NCBI GenBank assembly: GCA_000759755.1
Contig: BBMW01000009.1
Coordinates: forward strand, 496,001 to 560,000
DNA length: 64,000 nucleotides
Direction of reading: 5' to 3'
From: Citrobacter werkmanii NBRC 105721
Lineage (GTDB): Bacteria; Pseudomonadota; Gammaproteobacteria; Enterobacterales; Enterobacteriaceae
Within the stretch, counting starts at the first letter, position 1, and the number at the start of each line of letters is the position of its first letter. The notes under the pieces were generated by a model that saw nothing but the letters and a program-made list of their open reading frames with translations, was not told where the DNA came from and did not search any database. The position numbers and the translations under genes are program-made. Positions 37,039 through 44,242 of this stretch are shown piece after piece.

Positions 37039-37286
37039 TTTTTCTTCTTCAGTAATCTGCGCAATGCTTTGATTTCTTTAGGAGTCAGTGCGTCAACGAC
37101 GGATTCTTCCGTATGCTGGCTGTCGATATCCTCAGCGGAGACTCCCGCCTCTTCAACGGCGGAAAATGCTATCAGCAGCAGCTTTTCCGTCGCGACACTT
37201 AAATTTTCATTATGCACTTCGGCGTAATGACGAAGTTTTTCTTTCAGCGCTTCATCAATTTTGACATTCAGTACAGCAGTCGACAT
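37035..37286 (-). CDS. Ribbon-helix-helix-like small protein
   Basis: The 83-aa protein begins with a predicted beta strand (TAVLNVKIDE) followed by two helices (ALKEKLRHYAEVHNENLS and VATEKLLLIAFSAVEEAG), the pattern of MetJ/Arc/CopG-type DNA-binding proteins. An acidic middle and a Lys-rich tail (LRRLLKKKK) follow. Such proteins are often antitoxins or autorepressors. It is first in a two-gene operon with the 72-aa protein, just outside the left end of the ffs island. Confidence 0.6.
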   Translation of the reverse strand: MSTAVLNVKIDEALKEKLRHYAEVHNENLSVATEKLLLIAFSAVEEAGVSAEDIDSQHTEESVVDALTPKEIKALRRLLKKKK

Positions 37287-37430
37287 TGTAAAAAATCCTT
37301 GTGATCGGCGACGGTAAAAGCGTCAAACAACATCCCCGAAACACATTGACAGCATTTGATGACAATAAAATGACGATACGGTGACAAAGAAAAGAAGATA
37401 AACAGAAAGGAAATTGCCGGACGGCAGAAT

Positions 37431-37563
37431 TGGGTGGGGGCCCTGCCATCAGCCATTAGTACTAAATTGTGTTGGTTAATCAATTGGTTATCATGTTAGT
37501 ACTACAACAGTACTGTACCACTCTAGATAGTACCGTCCAGCACAAAATCTTGCAAGGTAACGT
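37431..37563. other. attL: core plus arm A of the island
   Basis: The 18-bp core (37431-37448) is followed by a 115-bp arm A (to 37563). The arm contains two TTAGTACTA motifs and CAGTACTGTACCAC. From 37432 the sequence is, by eye, a mismatch-free inverted copy of 44243-44374. Left of the core is chromosomal DNA. Confidence 0.88.
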
Positions 37564-37634
37564 GCCGTCATGGTTGGAGACATGACATGCACTTTTCGAA
37601 ATTTATAGTGTCGGAAGTGCCTACCCGATGTACA

Positions 37635-37660
37635 TAAAAAAGGGGCGACAAGCTCCTTAT
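37635..37660 (-). terminator. Probable terminator of the DUF2188 gene
   Basis: On the minus strand AGGAGC...GCCCCT can pair with one mismatch and is followed by TTTTTT, just downstream of the stop codon at 37665. Confidence 0.5.
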
Positions 37661-37664
37661 TCAA

Positions 37665-37892
37665 TTACTTCTTATCCTTTGGTGGACAAGGATCGTTACC
37701 ATGCGAATCTTTTTTTGCGATCCTGCCATCCTTGTTATGGATCACAAGCTCACTTTTTTGGTTTGTAGCAATCCCTCTTGCAGCGTCCACCGCAGATTGC
37801 TTTGTTGAGTGAACGGAGGTCGCTTTACTGTTTCCTGCCCCCTTAACGGCCCAACCTCCATCATGAGGAACAACATGCTGATCTTTACCCAT
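37665..37892 (-). CDS. DUF2188 domain protein
   Basis: The 75-aa protein matches the DUF2188 pattern: GGWAVKGAGN, a central helix with QSAVDAARGIA, then SELVIHNKDGRI and a GNDPCPPK tail. The family is widespread in mobile DNA and has no established function. The ATG at 37892 is preceded by GAGGG at about 8 nt. An in-frame extension to 37943 lacks a ribosome-binding site. It is the leftmost gene of the island and appears monocistronic. Confidence 0.85.
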   Translation of the reverse strand: MGKDQHVVPHDGGWAVKGAGNSKATSVHSTKQSAVDAARGIATNQKSELVIHNKDGRIAKKDSHGNDPCPPKDKK

Positions 37893-38109
37893 TATCGAGC
37901 CCTCTATTTCCATGGAAACATCAGCATATAGCGACAAAACCAACTACTCAATACTACATATTGTGTTTAAATTGATTTTAATCACAAAACGTGGATAGAT
38001 ATCGAAAGGATTCTTTCACTACGAAACTGTAAGTACCCTTCCTTAACCCTATACCGCTATATTCGTTAACAATCTGGCAGTGCTGGCCTACTCTGCCCTT
38101 TGTTACCCA

Positions 38110-38730
38110 CTATTCTGCTGTAAGAGATGAGTTTTTAGCCACCTTTGCGATAGTAGCCCTTGAACAACCGATCAAAGCCTGAATTTTGCTCCAGCTTTTA
38201 CCGTCAGACAGTAATTCTTGTACTTTATGATGCAGGCTCTCATCAACTGGGCGACCACGATATTTTTTCTCTCTCTTGGCCTTTTCAATACCCTGCTTTT
38301 GTCGTCTGCGGCGATCTTCGTAGTCCTTGCGACTGATTGCCGCCAGCATATCGAGCATCATAGAATTCATTGCTTCAAACATACGAGCGGTGAACTCATC
38401 CTGAACATGTAAAAGCTGATGGCTCGTAGGCAAATCTAACGATACAACCCTGATCCCTTTAGATTCGATGAGTCCTCGTAAGGTTTTCCAGTCCTCTGCG
38501 GTAAGTCGGCTTATACGATCTATTTGCTCACAGAGCAGAATATCGCCACGTTCCGCGATATCTAAGAGTAAAAATAATTGAGGCCGCTGTAGGCTTGCAC
38601 CTGATTCATTTTCTTTAAAGTACTTTGATATTTTCAGATCATGCGAATGAGCAAATGCCTCCAACTCTTTCAATGCCCTATCCGCATCTTGCTCTTTCGT
38701 CGAAGCTCTTAGATATGCCCATACACGCAT
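38110..38730 (-). CDS. Serine recombinase (resolvase/invertase family)
   Basis: The 206-aa small serine recombinase has the catalytic N-terminal domain with YLRAS (nucleophile S10, as in gamma-delta resolvase) and the conserved EQIDRISRL arginine/aspartate motif. A long E-helix with the Arg-rich segment YEDRRRRQKQG leads to a C-terminal HTH (GKSWSKIQALIGCSRATIAKV). An alternative ATG at 38742 would add four residues; the start used here puts the Ser at the family position 10. It may invert or resolve DNA within the island or be a passenger of another element. No target site was identified. Confidence 0.88.
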   Translation of the reverse strand: MRVWAYLRASTKEQDADRALKELEAFAHSHDLKISKYFKENESGASLQRPQLFLLLDIAERGDILLCEQIDRISRLTAEDWKTLRGLIESKGIRVVSLDLPTSHQLLHVQDEFTARMFEAMNSMMLDMLAAISRKDYEDRRRRQKQGIEKAKREKKYRGRPVDESLHHKVQELLSDGKSWSKIQALIGCSRATIAKVAKNSSLTAE

Positions 38731-38742
38731 GATAGTCACCAT

Positions 38743-39194
38743 CAGTCTGTTTTATGTGGTTCATTATATATGGTCTGTTTTAGGTTGTAAAATCCATTTA
38801 ATGAACCATTTTGAATGAGATCTGTGTAGGTCTGCTAGAGGTATACCTAAAAACACATTTTCCATCGTTCATTTTTTATGCAATGCAGAATTTGTGAAAA
38901 GTTCGGTACTGAGTTCTGAGTACACGGCATTTGGTCGGCGGGGTTGAATCTGACCATACGAACGAGATTTCAAATTGTGCAGAAAAAAACTGACTGTACT
39001 TTTATCTGAGTAAACGATCCCTTTAACTTTTTTGTCAAAAAATTTGTGGGCAGGGATTAGATTATTTTGTGCTCTAAAGTCGAGTACCTTAGCCACATTC
39101 TTAAACACAGAGGCTGTAAAGCAGATGAAGATTGAAATGCATACGTTATCCATTTGCGATAAAATCAGTCAAGATTGCTCTTCCGAGGTTTCTT
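38743..39194. other. Intergenic region between serine recombinase and HNH-like gene
   Basis: This 452-bp stretch separates two divergent genes and must hold their promoters. A 94-codon minus-strand open frame (38869-39153, ATG start) exists but lacks a ribosome-binding site and any recognisable domain. I do not count it as a gene. Confidence 0.4.
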
Positions 39195-40001
39195 ATGGGT
39201 AAAATTTCCGAACGTTTGAGACATGCAAGAATTAATGAGGGGCATTGCGTCATTTGCGGTTCATATGGTCTATTGAGTAAGGATCATGTGCCACCTCGTT
39301 GTGCAACAACTATTCAACCAATGTTTCAAAAAACGGTATCTGAACATTATTCATCTGATGAAATAAAACCGATAAATGCCCACGCCGGAGCGACATTCAA
39401 AACCATATGCAAGAATTGTAATGGCAACATACTCGGAAGTTTGGATCATGAGATCAAAGTTCCCATCGAAGATTTTATAAATCTAATTCGGCAATATTTA
39501 GCTGGTGTTCATTTTTACGGAAATATTATCTCAACGCCTTTCAATGCAATACCGTTTTTGCGTGCAATGGTAGGTCATCTTCTTGCAGCAACATCTGTAG
39601 AAGTTTGCAAAAATGGCCCTATTGATAGTGAATTCTACACACCATTAAGGGAATTTGTCTTAGGAAAAAATAAAAATATAGAAGCTACTCATGATTTCTA
39701 TTATTGGTTTTACCCTAACAAAACACAGATAACCGCTCAACTGACATCATTTTTCAATGATGGACATTTATGTCATTGTAGTTGTATGCACTTCTTTCCT
39801 ATGGCCTTTCTGATCACATTTAAAAATGAAGGTACATATCCGGCACATGCGTCAAAGTTAACAGTTGATGACAAAAAGCTATATTTTAACATGACTCAAG
39901 GAAATTTAGACTATGTCTCATTTCCGTTCACTCCACTTAGAGGAAATCAAATGATGCTAATGACAGATGCTTTCACTTCAGCAAGTTATCCTCAAAAGTA
40001 A
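39195..40001 (+). CDS. HNH-like zinc-finger nuclease candidate
   Basis: The 268-aa protein has an N-terminal HNH-like module: CVIC (C18, C21), then KDHVPPRC with D30-H31, and CKNCN (C72, C75, N76). This is the C-x2-C ... DH ... C-x2-C-N pattern of HNH/Gly-Met-Cys-type endonucleases. The remaining roughly 190 residues match no domain I know. The ATG at 39195 has GAGG 6 nt upstream. It converges on the CD-NTase gene (52-bp gap), so it is not in that operon but may be a defence gene in its own right. Confidence 0.62.
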   Translation: MGKISERLRHARINEGHCVICGSYGLLSKDHVPPRCATTIQPMFQKTVSEHYSSDEIKPINAHAGATFKTICKNCNGNILGSLDHEIKVPIEDFINLIRQYLAGVHFYGNIISTPFNAIPFLRAMVGHLLAATSVEVCKNGPIDSEFYTPLREFVLGKNKNIEATHDFYYWFYPNKTQITAQLTSFFNDGHLCHCSCMHFFPMAFLITFKNEGTYPAHASKLTVDDKKLYFNMTQGNLDYVSFPFTPLRGNQMMLMTDAFTSASYPQK

Positions 40002-40053
40002 CATAAATTATAAAACACAAAAAAAATTGTGCTTTATAATTAAATTTTTAGAA

Positions 40054-40833
40054 TTACACTTCAGGTAAAATCTTTTTTATTTCAGTTTCAGCAGAGTAAT
40101 GCCATCCGCCACTTTCATACGCCTTAACAGAATTTACTGTATTTTTTAATTTATTTACAGCATTTTGCTTCCACTGAGGAGACCAGTAGGAACAGTTAAG
40201 TTGTCCAACTGCATGATAAAAATAATCTTTGATGTTATAGCAAAATAGAAAATTCATACTTACTATATTTTGTTCAAGCTCATATGATTCAAAAACATAT
40301 CCCGCATTTGCATTCCAATATTTTAATATCCGTATCAATGGTTTTATCAAAGAATAATTATTTCTATTTTTATCAGTTAATTTACTATTAAAATCATTAG
40401 GGTTAGTACTAATCCATGTTTCGAAATTATTTGCTGGTGCAGGGATTTGATATCCATAAATTGTATTATAAACAGCAGGAACCAACTCAAAAGTAATATG
40501 ATGAAGGTTAAGTTTAATTGTTGGGTGACTTTGTTTTCTTTCAGAAGAAGAATAATAGCATTCAACAAAATTTTTGAGGCGATTTAAATACGTCTGCGGT
40601 TGATGCCCCGTATTACTGAATACAACCATATAATCCACATCAGATTGCGGATCATATTTTCTCGGCAACATTGTATAACGGGTATTAGAACCAAACGCAA
40701 AATGGCTTATAACAACATTATTATCAAAATAGTATCCAAGTCTTCTTTGCAATGTGCTAATCGAAGTTGTTATAGTACTATCCTTCAAGATAGCATTTTT
40801 GGATATAGTATCCAAATAGGATTGAACGCTCAT
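40054..40833 (-). CDS. SMODS/CD-NTase-like nucleotidyltransferase
   Basis: The 259-aa protein shows the polymerase-beta-like nucleotidyltransferase signature of CD-NTases: GS (G48-S49) in HFAFGSNTRYT, the catalytic acidic pair in DPQSDVDYMVVF (D65, D67) and a third acidic residue in HITFELVPA (E116). Enzymes of this group make cyclic di- or trinucleotides on phage infection and activate an effector. Here the upstream SLATT gene overlaps it by 4 bp (ATGA). The ribosome-binding site is AAGGAAA. It is short for a CD-NTase, and the C-terminal helical part seems reduced. Product nucleotide cannot be predicted. Confidence 0.82.
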   Translation of the reverse strand: MSVQSYLDTISKNAILKDSTITTSISTLQRRLGYYFDNNVVISHFAFGSNTRYTMLPRKYDPQSDVDYMVVFSNTGHQPQTYLNRLKNFVECYYSSSERKQSHPTIKLNLHHITFELVPAVYNTIYGYQIPAPANNFETWISTNPNDFNSKLTDKNRNNYSLIKPLIRILKYWNANAGYVFESYELEQNIVSMNFLFCYNIKDYFYHAVGQLNCSYWSPQWKQNAVNKLKNTVNSVKAYESGGWHYSAETEIKKILPEV

Positions 40834-41339
40834 TTCTTTTCCTTGTCGATGGCGTATTGAGAAAAACCATTATTAACATCTGATTGTGTTTTTTCGTATG
40901 CCCATCGCGGTATCGTAGGAGAGCTAATGTTTAGTTGATTTCTTCGATCAGAAAAAACTTTTATTTTTTCCTTTAAATCATTTTCAGACAAAGTTACTTC
41001 AATTAGCTCAATCTCACGAAAAAGACGAACATCATTTTTAAGATTATTATATTCTCCAGCTGCTGATTTATGATGACCAGCTCGCTTACTCGGATTGAGG
41101 GCAGTATTAATTGCTGTTAAGCATGTAAGTACAAAAGATATAAAAATAGTAATATTTGTCATGTCCTTTAAGGCACTAAGACCAGCTATAGCTGATAATA
41201 TTGCTATAGGTATCCCAATGAATAAATTACATTTTTCCCATGGTGAGGACGCATTATAATGTGATTTTGATGAATAAAGAGCATCCTCTTCGATACGCGA
41301 ACATTCATCTTTGATTTTTTCAATAAGTTGGCTACTCAT
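40830..41339 (-). CDS. SLATT-domain 2TM protein (probable CBASS-type effector)
   Basis: The 169-aa protein has a charged N-terminal helix, two transmembrane segments (about 38-57 and 62-81) and a soluble C-terminal region. The NPSKRAGHHKSAAGEYNNL stretch after TM2 is typical of SLATT domains (SMODS- and SLOG-associating 2TM effector). Such proteins are predicted pore formers that cause abortive infection when triggered. It is cotranscribed and translationally coupled with the downstream CD-NTase. No Cap2/Cap3 ubiquitin-like ligase or peptidase genes accompany it, so the module is of the minimal two-gene kind. Confidence 0.82.
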   Translation of the reverse strand: MSSQLIEKIKDECSRIEEDALYSSKSHYNASSPWEKCNLFIGIPIAILSAIAGLSALKDMTNITIFISFVLTCLTAINTALNPSKRAGHHKSAAGEYNNLKNDVRLFREIELIEVTLSENDLKEKIKVFSDRRNQLNISSPTIPRWAYEKTQSDVNNGFSQYAIDKEKK

Positions 41340-41520
41340 ATTATTCTCAATGATAAATTTTATGTAGCCTACAACATTCCTTTAAAAAATGTAAGGTTAA
41401 GGTGAAAACGCCATGCAGAAAAACTTCATAATCAATTGATTTTAATAGTTTTTAAAGACAGGCGCACCTTCGTTCTGGTAAAGATGAAGGCCGCTTTCGC
41501 GACCTTGTTAAAGACAGTAT
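41340..41520. other. Intergenic region with stem-loop, between unknown secreted gene and SLATT gene
   Basis: The region contains the probable SLATT-CD-NTase promoter. A hairpin AAGGCCGC-TTTC-GCGACCTT (around 41489-41508, one mismatch) lies downstream of the secreted-protein gene. No gene was seen. Confidence 0.45.
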
Positions 41521-41880
41521 TCATTGAGAACGATCAAGTACCATGTACGTTGGTTGGCACATGCTTCCACGTTCATGTAACCAGTAATAATCAAGATCCG
41601 CAACACGCATATCCAACCCCGAATCCACACGATTGATCTGTAACCGCAGCCCTACAGTATCTTTGTACGATAAACCAGATTTAACATTGTACTTGTACTT
41701 AACCCCGCTTTCTTCTTCAAAAGATTTGAGATAAGGGGTGATTTGCTTCTGGATTTCTTTCAGACAAATAACTTCATTACCAATAACAAAGGGCTTTTCT
41801 GGTTTCCCATCGGGAATCGTAGTCGCAATTGCAGTTAATGGGATCGTCGTTAAGAGTACTGACAATATTCTTATCATCAT
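41521..41880 (-). CDS. Small secreted protein of unknown function
   Basis: The 119-aa protein starts MMIRILSVLLTTIPLTAIA, a plausible Sec signal peptide. The predicted mature part has two Cys (C39, C108) that could form a disulfide in the periplasm. No domain is recognised. The ATG pair at 41880/41877 follows GGGGGAAG. An in-frame extension to 41916 would put charged residues before the signal and overlap the upstream gene, so it is not used. It follows the 2TM protein gene by 23 bp. Confidence 0.65.
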   Translation of the reverse strand: MMIRILSVLLTTIPLTAIATTIPDGKPEKPFVIGNEVICLKEIQKQITPYLKSFEEESGVKYKYNVKSGLSYKDTVGLRLQINRVDSGLDMRVADLDYYWLHERGSMCQPTYMVLDRSQ

Positions 41881-41903
41881 TTCTTCCCCCTGATACAAGA
41901 TTA

Positions 41904-42467
41904 CTATTTCGAGCAAATCTGTGTAATTGTTCCATTATGGTTAAAATCAACGAGAATTACTTTTATGGTACTATCATTAAGCACCGATACAAAATAGTTA
42001 CTTGATGAATTCCCATACTTTCGTGATCCATCTTCTGCGGTTTCATTGAATTTAGCAGTATCAGTACTGTCTTTATCACCAGGAATTGGCATTCGACTGA
42101 TCAACTTATCATCTGAGATAGTATATTCAACTAAAATACTTTTATCTGAATAGTAACCAGAATTATTTTTTGTTCCTTGTCGAGTTTGGGTTATCGCATC
42201 AAACTTATCGCATTTATAAACATCGGCTTTTTTCGTTTCCGTACTGCTAGTCGTTGAAGCCTTAGCATTAATATCAGTGCTTATATCTTGTGAAACGACA
42301 CCGGAACCAATTCCTATTGAGACAACAAAAACAATAAAGCTGATGACTAACGCTGCAATCGAAGTACGAAACTTTCCCCGACCTTTATTTCTGAAATGGT
42401 GTGACACTTTCCTGAAAGTAAGTACTGCAAGGATCACACAAATGATGAAAACGACAAGCCCGGCCAT
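41904..42467 (-). CDS. Two-TM membrane protein of unknown function
   Basis: The 187-aa protein has two transmembrane helices (about 2-18 and 36-56) joined by a basic cytosolic loop (KVSHHFRNKGRGKFR). A Ser/Thr-rich, probably periplasmic, C-terminal domain of about 130 residues carries two Cys (C86, C185). No family is recognised. The ATG at 42467 has GAGGG 7 nt upstream and is preferred over an in-frame TTG at 42479. It is likely cotranscribed with the secreted protein gene. Three 13-bp direct repeats lie upstream of its start. Confidence 0.65.
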   Translation of the reverse strand: MAGLVVFIICVILAVLTFRKVSHHFRNKGRGKFRTSIAALVISFIVFVVSIGIGSGVVSQDISTDINAKASTTSSTETKKADVYKCDKFDAITQTRQGTKNNSGYYSDKSILVEYTISDDKLISRMPIPGDKDSTDTAKFNETAEDGSRKYGNSSSNYFVSVLNDSTIKVILVDFNHNGTITQICSK

Positions 42468-42521
42468 AAAATCCCTCAAAGGTTGTGTATCAAAGGTAAT
42501 CAGAATATCACTTCACAACAC

Positions 42522-42616
42522 ATCGATCGATAAAAACGATCGATAATTCAATTTTTGATCGATAAAAACTATCAATATCTATTAATACCTGACAAATCAA
42601 TAGGTAAAAACGATCA
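42522..42616. repeat. Three iteron-like direct repeats upstream of the 2TM gene
   Basis: The 13-mer GRTAAAAACKATC occurs at 42529-42541, 42561-42573 and 42603-42615. The first copy is embedded in a palindrome (CGATCG on both sides of ATAAAAA). The copies lie 56-150 bp upstream of the 2TM gene start. They could be a repressor binding array or replication-type iterons. No binding protein is identified. Confidence 0.6.
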
Positions 42617-43362
42617 GACGTTGGTCAGTACTTCGAAAGCACCTGGAGTACTGTTTGGACTTACCGTTTAAACGCCCTCAGAAAGCCGTTAAGGCCGTTT
42701 GATTGCTTATGGATTGGGAATAACTGCCTCTAGTTAAAATCGGGTTCAGGGGCTTCATGTACGTTTTGTCCGAAACACCATCATGAAGGGTGGCTAATCG
42801 GATCGGGGTCGCTTCGCTCTGGTCAGTACTGATAGTGCTTTTCCAGTAACTGGAAGTGCAGGTAATTGGGTGGACTTGCCTCAATCAAGTTCTTTTGCAG
42901 TAAGGGCTTAAACAGCCCGATAACCCCCAACAAGGAGCAAGGCGACGCGTAGGTACTCATGAAGACTTTAGGCCGTAGGCCGACCCAAATCATTTTGATA
43001 AAGTCGGTTTGTCAGTACTGTTATCTGTCTGAGCAAAGCGAGTAGTAACGCCTTGCGTTGTTTCGAGTACTACGAGAAAAACGCAACGTTACGATCTAAT
43101 TTTTGGTTCTTAAAGAGACTAACGAGCAAAGCGAGTTAGGCTCTCTAGAGACTTAATATAAGTAAGGCATTTACGAGATCTAATTATTTTAATATAAGGG
43201 GTACTTAATCAGGATCGTGCAAAAAACAACCAAAAAGAGCCAAAAAACATACTACAGAAGTGTTTTTTTAGGTTGCTATGACCTTAATTAAGTCGTTTCA
43301 ATCTCTGATTAACCCGTATTAGTACGATGCAGCCTGAGTTAGTACCCCACTATCATACTAAT
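42617..43362. other. Long structured non-coding region of the island
   Basis: About 750 bp without a convincing gene. Visible structure includes the palindrome TTCCAGT-A-ACTGGAA (42841-42855) and two copies of GAGCAAAGCGAG (about 43033 and 43124). There is also a stem TTGCGTT/AACGCAA around 43046-43087. A large AT-rich stem-loop is bounded by CAACC (43227-43231) and GGTTG (43271-43275). AGTACT hexamers recur. A 68-codon minus-strand frame (42678-42884) starts with TTG and has no support. Confidence 0.5.
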
Positions 43363-43872
43363 TTAGGATGGATATATTTTTTTTATGAGATCCGAAAGTT
43401 CTTTCTTCGTTGGATTACTCTCTAATAAGTGAGTCAACTTGTACAATTCTTCACCAGTAAGATATTCTCCGCCTTTTGGGTCATCGGTGCGAATCGGTGT
43501 ACCATCTTTAAACATCCCCCATAGCTCTTTTGATACACCTGTTAATACTTTCTTATAATCGTTCACCCTCGATTTAGAATAATTATTACCTTCGAATAGT
43601 TCACTACTATCTAGCATTGATTTAGTTTTGTCTTTGCTAATATCACCCATCATGGTTAATAGTATAAGTATATTCTTTGTCACCATGCCTTTTTTAGAAC
43701 CTTTTGATTCAGTCAAAGTCCTAATATGTTTCTTGATAACGTTTTGTGCAGCACTGGTTAGCTGATTTAAATTTTTAACCCCTGCCAGGTGACTACGAAG
43801 GTCGTTATTCTGATGTACCTTTTCTTTCCGCCCACGTGGTTTTAGTTCATGTGGTTCTTTCTTTTTTGTCAT
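43363..43872 (-). CDS. Lys-rich protein of unknown function
   Basis: I do not recognise this 169-aa protein. The N-terminus is strongly basic (MTKKKEPHELKPRGRKEKVH). The rest is predicted mostly helical, with a possible HTH around SKSRVNDYKKVLTGVSKELW and a helical C-terminus. A DNA-binding or replication-accessory role is conceivable from charge and location between repeat regions but is not shown. The ATG at 43872 follows GAGGAG at 8 nt; an in-frame GTG at 43881 sits on top of that ribosome-binding site. Confidence 0.6.
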   Translation of the reverse strand: MTKKKEPHELKPRGRKEKVHQNNDLRSHLAGVKNLNQLTSAAQNVIKKHIRTLTESKGSKKGMVTKNILILLTMMGDISKDKTKSMLDSSELFEGNNYSKSRVNDYKKVLTGVSKELWGMFKDGTPIRTDDPKGGEYLTGEELYKLTHLLESNPTKKELSDLIKKIYPS

Positions 43873-44047
43873 GATTAACACTCCTCTAAATTAAAAATCT
43901 TCTCATGGTTAACCTCCTACGGCTGCTGTTTATGTTCGATTGGCTATATGTTAACGGGCAAAATTGCCCCAATCAAGGAATAGTTGCAAGTTTTTCTTGA
44001 CAATTTCATTACTATTAAAATCAAAAAATCATATATCATTTAGGCAC

Positions 44048-44166
44048 TATCTTTGTACTTTCTAAACGATACATCCTTCGATTAAGTCGCAGGTATCTTT
44101 GTACTTCTTTACTGATACATTCATTAATTATGTCAAATGTTCTTTTGTACTTTCCAAGTGGTACAG
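44048..44166. repeat. Three spaced direct repeats next to the internal attP
   Basis: Imperfect copies of TATCTTTGTACTTTCnnnnnGATACAT start at about 44048, 44094 and 44139, spaced 45-46 bp apart (just over four helical turns). They sit between the 169-aa gene and the inverted arm A. The regular phasing and shared TTTGTACTT suggest a protein array site, for example integrase arm-type or excisionase sites. Confidence 0.65.
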
Positions 44167-44242
44167 ACATTTATGCAACAGTACGATCCAATGGAATACT
44201 GGACTATTAAAGATAAAAAAATATCTATAAATCATTGCAAAT

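Noticed and set aside
38869-39153. 94-codon minus-strand open frame in the island
   Set aside because: ATG start but no ribosome-binding site and no recognisable domain, and it sits in the promoter region between two divergent genes. Cannot be excluded but not supported.
42678-42884. 68-codon minus-strand frame
   Set aside because: Starts with TTG, has no ribosome-binding site and no protein-like features; it falls in the structured non-coding block.
42617-43362. Possible retron or other reverse-transcriptase-linked RNA
   Set aside because: The structured region looked suggestive, but no reverse transcriptase gene exists anywhere in the window.
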